From positions 1 through 30,486 of the forward strand of contig CAYOIB010000028.1 in assembly GCA_964403935.1 (NCBI GenBank): DNA of 30,486 bases. Direction: 5' to 3'. This document shows positions 23,201-30,486 of the stretch, in pieces. Both the position numbers and the translations under genes were made by a program. Source of the DNA: SLLG01 sp964403935 (GTDB lineage: Bacteria; Verrucomicrobiota; Verrucomicrobiia; Opitutales; Oceanipulchritudinaceae). The stretch's first letter is position 1. Each line of letters starts with the position of its first letter. Below the pieces are notes generated by a model. It did no database searches, was not told the DNA's origin, and worked only from the letters and a program-made list of their open reading frames with translations.

Positions 23201-23660
23201 GCATCTTCTTGATGCCTGTCTCCGGCATGCCGTCTCGGGAGCTGCCAGCCTTATCGTCTGCCTCAAGGACGCCACTTGTTTTGAGGTCGAGGCATCTGGT
23301 GATATGGACACCATCCGCGCTTGGCTCGCTCGGGTGATCGCTGCCTGGAAGGATGGCTTGCGTAGGCCCGCTCCGTTCAGCCTCGCCATCGGAATGGAGT
23401 ATGTCGCTGCGCTGATGAAAGCGGAGGGGAGCAGTGCCCCGGCAGATGCCGATGATCTTCTCACCAAAGCGTATGAAGCCCATTGGCAGAATGCCTGGGC
23501 TATGGGCGATGACTCGCCTGCACAGCGGCTTTGCTTTGACGGGGATTCTCCCGCTGCCCCTGGATCGCCCTACAGAGAATCGTTCTTGGTCCTGGCGGAG
23601 ACACTTCTTCGGCCTGTTATGGAATGGAAGAACTCGGTCGTAGAAGGGGGGCAATCATGA
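20268..23660 (+). CDS. recC: Exodeoxyribonuclease V gamma subunit RecC
   Basis: This is a large RecC protein (1130 residues from GTG 20268; Escherichia coli RecC has 1122) of the RecBCD helicase-nuclease, which processes double-strand breaks and reads Chi. It keeps the dead-helicase layout: ACVVVQNAGLGRWL near the N-terminus, VSLHSCHSRKREVQVL at the start of the second half, and the strong RecC block ITFCRLQPVRHIPAKVICIL ending in EGDYPRQD. SYVGQSDKSNEAIPPSLLV and a C-terminal inactive nuclease-like domain follow. The start is uncertain: TTG 20232 is possible and neither has a good ribosome site. The stop overlaps the recB start by 4 bases (ATGA). Confidence 0.93.
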   Translation: MALELFEALEQEQLAAALISELAGESPQRGVFEPACVVVQNAGLGRWLRLWQARQCGISAAVDMPFARSFISGALAEVGLLDRDQIIEGTGLTWRLFQLLAERIFEGWGAAGEPLRAYLGADHPNLERRCWQLAAQLSDLFDQYSIYRPQWLQWWLRGENKLPSALHWDWQARLLRAVMERIQLDPESFERRIFGLALQNFCEGRGTLAPSQAVLHVFGISSFSPAFLRFFLRLAETRVVKIYHLVCSEAFLGDLPRSFREAMLQEDYLLADGTGMAGMVDNPILVASGQATARFQSLLLALDYPIGDMPDRAQFAVDTDLLALQRSLRQNLGATSFRADGTVSLHSCHSRKREVQVLQQQLLSLFASHPDLRPEEIMVLAPEISDYADAIEAVFGEGVAAKVGGPPVTIPYCIADQRRDVEESCWRFLLCLIELMKGRQPFSQVASLLDFEPVCDRLNVGREELQELLELLQQAGIRWGIDAETRSQQGQPAFEAYSWEFGLKRLFDGLIFPEVVREGRAPIALGNRIAEVIGNLTQLLRPVFRMVRERQRKRTFREWADEFILLLRSVLGDSGGMHWMRYLAIMVGHLKEASTDVPIAFDTFCLILSGSREEASGPSGLLRRGITFCRLQPVRHIPAKVICILGMNEGDYPRQDRRAEFDLIDLQRVQAPHWKGGPLKLSEIQYLGDHRLREEDRQLFLDCVLNARQHLYISYVGQSDKSNEAIPPSLLVSELLQFLRRAPAGDDPDDGDRSRKLAKIHLRHPLQDWSLRNHRERQPTRGEPPVLIHFEPVVRTRGDEPGSSPGFLDDAEALRTDFGFDLPQQVGPGELRAFLTDPAKYYLKRRLKVDLTQLEWMNIHQDWEDLEVDTLEASHLRMRVFDEWTHRPPEGGDSRHFPEILREKLQTELVLPPGLAGDTIWNTVAEPVLRCLETHLQGVQLKRDRVEIKIDDISVSSEGWVLDEHRKLIVLRGALEGRHLLDACLRHAVSGAASLIVCLKDATCFEVEASGDMDTIRAWLARVIAAWKDGLRRPAPFSLAIGMEYVAALMKAEGSSAPADADDLLTKAYEAHWQNAWAMGDDSPAQRLCFDGDSPAAPGSPYRESFLVLAETLLRPVMEWKNSVVEGGQS

Positions 23661-26600
23661 TAGGCAGCTCTCGGCACGCGGGCGTCGCACTCGATCTTGA
23701 AACCTTTGAACTGGAACCCGGAACGACCCTGATCGAAGCGAGCGCGGGGACGGGCAAGACGTTTACTATCCAATATCTCGTTCTCGATTTGCTTTTGAAG
23801 GGATTGGAGTTGAAGGAGATCCTCGTTGTGACCTTTACTGAGGCTGCGACCCAGGAGCTTCGAGATCGATTGCAAGGATTCCTGACGAACGTCCGCACAG
23901 CCTTGACCGAGGGATCAGTAAGCGAGCCCCTCCGCTCAGTCCTCGATCGCGGGATCTCCCGCCTCGGGGCTGAGGCCGTCGAGCACATTGTGCACCGCGC
24001 CATGCTGCACATCGACGCTGCGCCGATCTATACGATCCATGGTTTTTGCCAACGGGCCTTGCAGGAGAACGCGTTCGCGGCTGATGTCGGTTTCTCACCT
24101 GAGCTTTGCGCGGATACCAGCGGGATGATCAGTGACCTGGTTCGGGACTTTCTCAGAGTATGCAATCTGCACCTGAAACGGCCCTTGCCAAAGTCCGTCA
24201 ATTTTAAGGCACTCTGCAAGCGTGCTGGAAAACTGACCCGACTGTTGCGGGTGAAAGCTCCCTGTCAAAAGGCGATCAAAGATGTCTTTTCGGAGCTTGA
24301 AGGCTGTGCCGCACGCATTGTCGAGCAGCGGATGAATCTGCAGGACATCGCAGAGGAGTTGCGATCCTTTCAGGGGCGGCTCAACGCGCAGTCCTATCGG
24401 GCCGCTTTTTTTGAAGATATTGAAGATTCCCTGGAGCAGCTTTTGACGGATCCCTTTCAGGTGAATGATAGTGTTCTGGGACGCCTCGGCGCGGGAAAGA
24501 TAGAGCGTTCCTTTAAGAAGGCGCATTTCGGAACCCGCGTTGCTCACCCGGTCTTTGGCGCTTGTGAGCGGTTTCTCGAGGCGCGCTCGCGAATTGAAGG
24601 CGATTTTCTACGCTGCTTTGATGCCTGGTTTATTGGGGAGTTCAATCGCCTCAAGCTGGAACAGGCTCGGATCACTTACGATGACATGATCCTTGATCTG
24701 GACCGGGCGCTTCAATCGCATGAGAGGCTTCGGGCTCAGTTGAAGGGGCGCTACCGCGCGGGCTTGGTGGACGAATTTCAGGATACGGATGCGCGCCAAT
24801 ACCGGATATTTCGCACCCTTTTTGCCTCCGGGGATGAGGCAGACGACAGGCGATATTTCGCAATGATCGGTGATCCTAAACAATCGATCTATTCGTTTCG
24901 CGGAGCGGATGTTCATGCCTATTTACAAGCCCGTCAGGATGCCGGGCACCGATACACGCTTCCAACCAATTTTCGGTCCGAACCCAGAGTCATCGAGGGC
25001 GTGAATCAATTCTTCAATGGCATCAACCTGGGTGAGGGGGGGGCCGAATCAGGTGAGGGGGCGATTCCGTTTCAACCGGTTCGAGCGGCTGATCCGGGTG
25101 GGAGGGCGCGCCTTGTGGCAGGGGATGGTTTATTCCTTCCTGGCTTGGTGACGCGAGAGGTGGAGCCCCCGGTTTCGGGGCGCGTGCGCGCGGCAGCCCA
25201 GGATTCTCTCAGGCAGACGGTTTGGGATGTGGCCGAGCTCCTGAGCCATTCTCAAACGGGACGCGTCTTGATTGAGTCGGAGAGCAATGGTGCCCTTCAG
25301 CGGCGGCCAATTGAATGTGGAGATATTGCTGTTCTGGTTGATACCCATAGGGAGGCTGAGGCCTTGCAAAATCTCTTTCGGGAGGAAGGCTTGCTCGCAG
25401 TGCGGGGCAAAAGCGGTGACATTTTTGCCTCGGAAGAAGCGGGGCACTTTCTCCAGTTTCTGCTAGCTTGTCTGCTGCCAAGCGAGCGTTCCCTGAATCT
25501 TCTCCTGGTCTCCCCGTTGTTCGGAAAGACGAATGCTGAGCTATTGGCCATGGCTGACGTGGAGCGGCAGTCACTGTATGAGCTTTTCAATGCTCTTGGA
25601 CGCAGCTGGAAGGGTGGTGCGTCCGTTAGCGCGGTTTGGGCAAAGTTTCTGGCCGAAGCGTCAGTCCGGGCCCGACTTCTCAGTCGGTCCGATGGCGAGC
25701 GCCGGATGACGAACTATATTCACCTTTGTGAGCTGGCACAGGAGATTGAACGAGCGGAATCCCTAAGCTCCGACCGACTGACCTCGCAGATTCTCGAAAG
25801 GGTGAAAGCGGGTGCTTACGGTGGCGATACAGGGAGCGAGGCCCATCTGATTCGCTTGGAAAGTGATGATGCCGCAATCAAGTTGCTGACGATGCACGCG
25901 TCGAAGGGTCTTGAGTTCCCGGTTGTCTTCCTTCCGACGCTTTGGCAGAAGACAATCCAGGGAAAAGATGATCCGGTCGTGCGTCTTGATGCGTTGGATC
26001 CGGACTGCCTCGAATCCCTTGAGCCGGACCCAGCGTTGATTGCCAGCCGAATGAAGAGTGAAGCTCTTCGAATCGGGTATGTTGCGATGACGCGAGCGGT
26101 GCACCTCTGCGTCTATTATCGGGTTTCGGATCTTCCGCAGCAGCACCCCCGATCCAATCACAAGGACGGCTGGTTCGATCAATGGATCGAGGAACAGGCT
26201 GGATCCGCGCGGGTGGCCCACGAGGCATTTGCCTTTCCTTCTTTGATTGCGGGAGTGAGTCCACTGGAGCCGCCGCCGCCCCCACCGCCTGAAGTGATTC
26301 AGCCGCGTTCTCTCGGGTGCGAGATTCCAAGAGCGTATCAGATTACCTCCTACAGTGCATTGGCGCGTGCCCAGGGTGAGGCTCATGCGGGCTCGAGGGA
26401 GGATCCTTCTGTGCGGGGCGGCGAGGAAGAGTTTCAGGATGAGGGGTCAATGCCGGTTGTCTCCGCAGGGGAGAATAGTGGAAAGCTTATGTTGGACTCC
26501 TTTCCGGGCGGTATCCGGACGGGCACTTTTATCCATGAGGTCATGGAATGTTGTAACCTTGCCGCACCGGGATCGTGGCGTCCACAGGTGAAGCGTTTGC

Positions 26601-27268
26601 TGCACAGGCACTTTAGCGAAGGCGGGCCCGGAGTTCTGGAACAGCGAGGGGAGGAAGTCCTGACACTTCTTCAACAGCTGGCGGATGAACCAGTCCCGTT
26701 GCGTGACGGCAACCATTTGAACCTGAAGTCCATTGGAGCAGACCAACAGTTGCATGAGATGGAGTTCTATTTCCCCGTAAAGGGAGTCGATGTGATCGGA
26801 TTGGACGGGGTCATCAAATCGTGGGCGAGACGTAATCATGTCAGCTATAATGCCAGCGCCATCGACCCGGGTGGGATTGATGGTTTTCTGACGGGAAGTA
26901 TCGACCTTTTCTTTCAGGCCGGGGGGCGTTACTACCTGCTGGATTGGAAGACGAACAGCCCGCGCCCTGGGCGGCCCAGGAGCCTTTCCAGCTATGGAAG
27001 CGAAGGTATGCATTCCTTGATGTCCGACGGCCGCTATTACCTTCAGGCCCTCATCTATTCGGTCGCGACAACCGCCTATCTGAAGGACCGTTTGGGAAAC
27101 GGTTTTGATTTTCAATCCCGCGTGGGAGGATTTCTATACTGTTTCCTGCGGGGCGTGAGCGCTCAGACAGGATGGTTGCACGGGCAATTTTCTGAAGTCG
27201 AGATCTTGCAGGCTTCTCAGGCTCTCGGGCAAACGTCGGAAAGCAAAGGGAGAATGATCGATGCCTGA
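23657..27268 (+). CDS. recB: Exodeoxyribonuclease V beta subunit RecB
   Basis: This is a 1203-residue UvrD-like helicase-nuclease, about the size of Escherichia coli RecB (1180). Helicase motifs run in order: Walker A EASAGTGKTFT (about 27-37), motif II GLVDEFQDTD, motif III MIGDPKQSIYSFRGAD, motif IV-like LPTNFRSEPRVI, motif V LLTMHASKGLEFPVVF and motif VI YVAMTRAVHL. A Pro-rich linker (PLEPPPPPPPEV) precedes the C-terminal nuclease domain. That domain has the catalytic LLDWKTNSPRP motif (LDYKSN in Escherichia coli) and YYLQALIYSVA. ATG 23657 has a GAAGGGGGG ribosome site and overlaps the recC stop. It is the 3'-5' motor and the only nuclease of the complex. Confidence 0.95.
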   Translation: MIGSSRHAGVALDLETFELEPGTTLIEASAGTGKTFTIQYLVLDLLLKGLELKEILVVTFTEAATQELRDRLQGFLTNVRTALTEGSVSEPLRSVLDRGISRLGAEAVEHIVHRAMLHIDAAPIYTIHGFCQRALQENAFAADVGFSPELCADTSGMISDLVRDFLRVCNLHLKRPLPKSVNFKALCKRAGKLTRLLRVKAPCQKAIKDVFSELEGCAARIVEQRMNLQDIAEELRSFQGRLNAQSYRAAFFEDIEDSLEQLLTDPFQVNDSVLGRLGAGKIERSFKKAHFGTRVAHPVFGACERFLEARSRIEGDFLRCFDAWFIGEFNRLKLEQARITYDDMILDLDRALQSHERLRAQLKGRYRAGLVDEFQDTDARQYRIFRTLFASGDEADDRRYFAMIGDPKQSIYSFRGADVHAYLQARQDAGHRYTLPTNFRSEPRVIEGVNQFFNGINLGEGGAESGEGAIPFQPVRAADPGGRARLVAGDGLFLPGLVTREVEPPVSGRVRAAAQDSLRQTVWDVAELLSHSQTGRVLIESESNGALQRRPIECGDIAVLVDTHREAEALQNLFREEGLLAVRGKSGDIFASEEAGHFLQFLLACLLPSERSLNLLLVSPLFGKTNAELLAMADVERQSLYELFNALGRSWKGGASVSAVWAKFLAEASVRARLLSRSDGERRMTNYIHLCELAQEIERAESLSSDRLTSQILERVKAGAYGGDTGSEAHLIRLESDDAAIKLLTMHASKGLEFPVVFLPTLWQKTIQGKDDPVVRLDALDPDCLESLEPDPALIASRMKSEALRIGYVAMTRAVHLCVYYRVSDLPQQHPRSNHKDGWFDQWIEEQAGSARVAHEAFAFPSLIAGVSPLEPPPPPPPEVIQPRSLGCEIPRAYQITSYSALARAQGEAHAGSREDPSVRGGEEEFQDEGSMPVVSAGENSGKLMLDSFPGGIRTGTFIHEVMECCNLAAPGSWRPQVKRLLHRHFSEGGPGVLEQRGEEVLTLLQQLADEPVPLRDGNHLNLKSIGADQQLHEMEFYFPVKGVDVIGLDGVIKSWARRNHVSYNASAIDPGGIDGFLTGSIDLFFQAGGRYYLLDWKTNSPRPGRPRSLSSYGSEGMHSLMSDGRYYLQALIYSVATTAYLKDRLGNGFDFQSRVGGFLYCFLRGVSAQTGWLHGQFSEVEILQASQALGQTSESKGRMIDA

Positions 27269-29195
27269 GGCTCTGCAGATTTCGCAGGAACAAGCGGCGC
27301 AGCTCCTGCGTTTGCTGCGACCGGTCGACCTTGGAGTGGCGCTTCAGGTTTACCGGGGTTCACCTTTTGCGGAGAGACCAACCTTGGAAGAATTGTCTTC
27401 GGGAGAAGCTCAGCTGTTTTGGCTGGCCGCGTGGGTGAGCTATGCCCAAAGCGAATCCCATAGCGGATTGGTATTGGATAATTCACTACAAGCGCAGGCA
27501 TTTTTCTCCAATCAGGAGGATCAGTCGGGGGTGCTGGATTTGAGACTGGTGGATGTTGTGGGAACGGTGGATTCTCTCCTGAGTCAGTTTCCGGATAAGG
27601 TCGTTTTGGCAAGTTCCGCAGGGAGCTGTCTGGATGCGCCTTTTGTCGTCCGCAGGGAGGCGTCGTTGGTCTACTTTCATCGTTGGTTTGCATTGGAGGC
27701 TGAACTTGGGAGCAGGATCCGGGTGCGCCTATCGCGAAAGCCCCGTCAGCTGCCAAAGGGATTTCCCGCCACCTTTGGGCAGTTCTTTCCATTGGCTGAG
27801 GTTCAACAGAATCCGTGGCAGGCAGTGGCCTGCTTCTCGGCCTTGCTCAATGACTTCAGTGTTGTCACGGGGGGACCGGGCACGGGCAAAACGACAACCA
27901 TTACCCGCTTGATTGCCCTTCTTCTGAGCTTGCCCGATGAGGCGCGCCCTAAAGACATTCGCCTGATTGCACCAACCGGTAAGGCAACCGATCGTATGCG
28001 GTTGTCTTTCGGACACAATCTGCAGGAGGTGCTGCAAGTGCTGCCGGAAGCTGAAGCCGCATTGCTGGCTGACCGGGCAAGACTCGGAGTTGGAGGGGCT
28101 TCGACAATCCATGCTCTCTTGGGCAGCCGTGGCCTGAAGGGCTTTCAGCACCATGCCGGAAACCCGTTAAGTTGCGACGTTTTGATTGTTGATGAGGCGA
28201 CAATGGTGGACCTGGAGTTGTTTGTCGCTCTGTTTCGGGCTCTGCCGGATGCGTGTCGTGTGGTTGTGCTTGGCGATAAGAATCAGCTGACCGCTGTTGA
28301 AACGGGAAACGTGTTTGCGGATCTGACTACGGTCCAGAGCGGTCCTCTCAACGCTTTCAGTAAGAGCTTCCGGAATGCCTTTGCCTCCATGGCGGGATAT
28401 GAACTGACGAGCCTGGGGGAGGCCCTTCCGGTGTGTGGGGATCATGTAACCGAGTTGATCCAGAGCTACCGGTTCACGGGCGGATCTGAAGTGGGGCAAT
28501 TGGCTCGCTTGCTTCTCGAAGAGCAGCGTCTTCCGGCTGCAGGCGAGTTTCCCAATATGCTGACTCTGGAAGACAATTGGGAAAGGATGCTTCTGGGAAC
28601 AACCGGACATTATGCGGAAAGGGTGAGGGATGGAAGCGAACCGCAGCTTGTTCTGGAGGAACTGAATCGCTCGCGGATCCTTTGTGCGGTCCGAGCGGGA
28701 CCAGAGGGCGTCGACGCCGTTAATGCACTTCTTTGCGAACGGATTTTCGGAAGTGGAATAAGATCAGGGGCTCCCGTTCACGGCTTGCCGTTCATGATTG
28801 TCCGCAACGACCGGACGCTCGGGCTCTGGAATGGAGACTGCGGCGTCTTTTTGGCTGATACCGATGGGGCGATGGCGGCGTACCTTCCAGGAGAGAATGC
28901 CGGAAGCATTCGGAAACTCGATCCTTATGCGCTTCCGGAATGGGAAGTTGCCTTTGCCCTTACAATTCACAAGTCGCAGGGTTCAGAATACGGGTCGGTC
29001 GTGGTCGTTCTGCCCGAGACCCGACGTCCCATCCTGACTTGGGAATTGGTCTATACAGGAATCACTCGCGCACGGGATCGAGTAAGTCTTGTTATGCCTC
29101 GTGCGTGTCTGGGCCTTGAGCTCCAGCACGTGCGTCGAGTTTCAGGCCTGCTTCTTGAGATCGAGGCACCGGATCTGATCTTGAATGAGGCTTAG
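27261..29195 (+). CDS. recD: Exodeoxyribonuclease V alpha subunit RecD
   Basis: This is a 644-residue SF1B helicase (Escherichia coli RecD has 608), the 5'-3' motor of RecBCD. An N-terminal domain (about 1-185) that binds RecC is followed by Walker A VTGGPGTGKTTT, motif II LIVDEATMVDLELF, motif III VVLGDKNQLTAVETGNVFAD, motif V FALTIHKSQGSEY and motif VI YTGITRARDRV. ATG 27261 overlaps the recB end by 8 bases, so the three subunits are translated together in the order C-B-D. recC-ptrA-recB-recD is the Escherichia coli order; ptrA is absent here. Confidence 0.95.
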   Translation: MPEALQISQEQAAQLLRLLRPVDLGVALQVYRGSPFAERPTLEELSSGEAQLFWLAAWVSYAQSESHSGLVLDNSLQAQAFFSNQEDQSGVLDLRLVDVVGTVDSLLSQFPDKVVLASSAGSCLDAPFVVRREASLVYFHRWFALEAELGSRIRVRLSRKPRQLPKGFPATFGQFFPLAEVQQNPWQAVACFSALLNDFSVVTGGPGTGKTTTITRLIALLLSLPDEARPKDIRLIAPTGKATDRMRLSFGHNLQEVLQVLPEAEAALLADRARLGVGGASTIHALLGSRGLKGFQHHAGNPLSCDVLIVDEATMVDLELFVALFRALPDACRVVVLGDKNQLTAVETGNVFADLTTVQSGPLNAFSKSFRNAFASMAGYELTSLGEALPVCGDHVTELIQSYRFTGGSEVGQLARLLLEEQRLPAAGEFPNMLTLEDNWERMLLGTTGHYAERVRDGSEPQLVLEELNRSRILCAVRAGPEGVDAVNALLCERIFGSGIRSGAPVHGLPFMIVRNDRTLGLWNGDCGVFLADTDGAMAAYLPGENAGSIRKLDPYALPEWEVAFALTIHKSQGSEYGSVVVVLPETRRPILTWELVYTGITRARDRVSLVMPRACLGLELQHVRRVSGLLLEIEAPDLILNEA

Positions 29196-29211
29196 GCTTG
29201 CGAGTGGGAGT

Positions 29212-29253
29212 GCGTTCCTCCTAACAAAATAAATTACCACGTAATATATTGTG
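29212..29253 (+). promoter_or_regulatory. Upstream block shared with the first RAYT gene
   Basis: GCGTTCC (29212-29218), an A-rich run and AATATATTGTGG follow in the same order and nearly the same spacing as in front of the transposase gene on the minus strand (7070-7027). TAATAT could serve as a -10 box, and CCAC/GTGG flanks it. The alignment is by eye. Confidence 0.4.
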
Positions 29254-29286
29254 GACATATTGAGGGTGAGGTGTAGGGTTGGGTGC

Positions 29287-30486
29287 ATGAAATTAAAGGG
29301 TGGGGGATCATTGTTGGTTGGTGTGTGGGGGCGGGAGAGGGTTTCCCGGTTGGTGCCGCGGCGGATGCGTCGGCGGAAGCGGATTGTGGTTGAGGGCCGG
29401 GAGGGGTTTTATCATATTGTGAGCCGGGTGAACGGGGGTGCGCATGTGTTGGATGAGGGGAAGAAGGCTTTGTTTCGGGACTTGCTGGAGCGTGTAGCGG
29501 GTTTTTGTGGGGTTGAGGTTCTGACGTTTTGTTTCATGGACAACCACTTCCACATTTTGGTGTCGGTTCCTGGTGCGGTTGGGGAGTTGGATGATGCGGA
29601 GGTGTTGCGCCGCTCAAGGCTGCTGTATGGGAAGGTGCGCGAGCGGCAGGTGTTGAGCTATGAGGGGATCCGGTATGTGCTGGAGCAGGGTGGGGTGGAT
29701 CGGGAGGCGATGCGCGCATTGTTGATTTCGCGGATGGGTTCGCTGTCGATGTTTGTGAAGATCCTGAAGCAGCGGTTCTCGTTGGCCTATAACCGGGAGC
29801 GGGGTCGTGTTGGGACGTTGTGGGAGGGTCCTTTTAAGAGTGTTTTGGTGGAGCCCACGCGGTCGGCTTTGTCGGTGGTGGGGGCTTATATTGATTTGAA
29901 TCCGGTCCGGGCGGGGATTGTGGAGGACCCGAAGGACTATCGCTTCAGCGGGTATGGAGAGGCGATCGGCAGGGGGAGGCTGGCAGGGTTTGGCTTGATG
30001 CGCCGCTTGGCAGGCCTGCCGGCGGAGGGTCTGGAAGCCGGTGGGGGCTGTGCCTCTGAAGTTGGTGAGGCGGCGTCAGCCAAAGGGGTCTCTGGGACTC
30101 ATCAGGTGCGACGCCGGTCGGTTGGGTCGCTCTCAAAGCGCTTGGAAGAGGCCGCGCAGGCCTATCGGATTTTATTGTATGTGGAAGGATCGACGCCGGT
30201 GGAGGGGCCCCGGGGCCAGAAGAAGGCCGGGCGGGTCATGAGCCGGAAAGCAATGCGGGAGGTTCTGGCGCGTGGAGGTACGCTGAGCACGGGGGAGCTG
30301 CTGCGTTGTCGGGTGCGTTATATGACGGATGGTGCGATCATCGGAAGCCGCGGGTTTATCGAGACGAAGGCCGGGGAACTGAAGGAGAGCATCGGGCCGA
30401 AGAAGGCATCCCCGCGACCGATGCGCGGCGGCGGGTGGTTTGGACTGTGCAGTCTCCGTGATCTGCGGAAGGACACCATCGGTTGA
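29287..30486 (+). CDS. REP-associated tyrosine transposase (RAYT), second copy
   Basis: This is a 399-residue Y1/HUH transposase-like protein, related to but clearly different from the copy at 5977-6975. It carries the HUH pair in FMDNHFHILVSV (His87 and His89) and the catalytic-helix Tyr201 in GAYIDLNPVRAG. LKQRFSLAYNRERGR, GTLWEGPFKSVLVE and a C-terminal DGAIIGSRGFIE block are shared with the first copy. ATG 29287 is used; GTG 29251 and ATG 29365 (MRRRKRIVVEG) are alternatives. The C-terminus is rich in Lys/Arg, as in DNA-binding tails. The stop is the last codon of the window, so downstream repeats cannot be examined. It follows recD by 91 bases and is probably transcribed alone. Confidence 0.87.
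   Translation: MKLKGGGSLLVGVWGRERVSRLVPRRMRRRKRIVVEGREGFYHIVSRVNGGAHVLDEGKKALFRDLLERVAGFCGVEVLTFCFMDNHFHILVSVPGAVGELDDAEVLRRSRLLYGKVRERQVLSYEGIRYVLEQGGVDREAMRALLISRMGSLSMFVKILKQRFSLAYNRERGRVGTLWEGPFKSVLVEPTRSALSVVGAYIDLNPVRAGIVEDPKDYRFSGYGEAIGRGRLAGFGLMRRLAGLPAEGLEAGGGCASEVGEAASAKGVSGTHQVRRRSVGSLSKRLEEAAQAYRILLYVEGSTPVEGPRGQKKAGRVMSRKAMREVLARGGTLSTGELLRCRVRYMTDGAIIGSRGFIETKAGELKESIGPKKASPRPMRGGGWFGLCSLRDLRKDTIG

Noticed and set aside
26265..26298. CCG/CCC-rich run in recB as a repeat or regulatory element
   Set aside because: It encodes the Pro-rich linker between the helicase and nuclease domains of RecB, in frame and expected there.

Overview
This is a 30.5 kb piece of bacterial chromosome that is moderately GC-rich and densely coding. 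I recognise no rRNA, tRNA or CRISPR array. The gene mix suggests a member of the Verrucomicrobiota, perhaps of the Opitutales/Puniceicoccales kind: two long REP-associated (Y1/HUH) transposases, a DUF4838 lipoprotein, a Fur-like regulator with a lysine/alanine-rich histone-like tail, and dispersed short hairpins. This assignment is inference from gene content, not a database match.

Left end (1-9.1 kb): an envelope-glycan locus. Fragments of an IS3-type transposase and of an RHS/YD-repeat protein lie at the edge. An operon-like run follows: a MenE-like acyl ligase, an SDR reductase, a PglC-type phosphoglycosyltransferase and a PglD-type sugar acyltransferase. Next come a large DUF4838 surface lipoprotein, a REP-associated transposase on the opposite strand, and a PglF/CapD-type membrane nucleotide-sugar 4,6-dehydratase. 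Together these could build, acylate and load a bacillosamine-like sugar onto undecaprenyl phosphate. No aminotransferase or acyl carrier protein is visible here.

Middle (9.1-16 kb): an ovothiol-type 4-mercaptohistidine methyltransferase (minus strand), a LysM membrane protein coupled to a Nudix hydrolase, the Fur-like/histone-tailed regulator (minus strand) with a palindrome in front of it, and a CNNM-CBS membrane protein. A 550-bp gene-free stretch carrying several perfect small hairpins (REP-like) precedes lgt. A monothiol glutaredoxin and a secreted DUF3016 protein follow.

Right part (16-30.5 kb): a lipid-carrier recycling group made of a DUF368 polyprenyl-phosphate transporter, a Na+/Ca2+ antiporter and undecaprenyl-diphosphatase UppP (the last two overlap by 1 nt). 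A PIN-TRAM membrane protein comes next, then a complete recC-recB-recD operon with overlapping genes. The window ends exactly at the stop of a second REP-associated transposase. The glycan locus consumes undecaprenyl phosphate and the DUF368/UppP pair recycles it, so much of the window serves envelope assembly.
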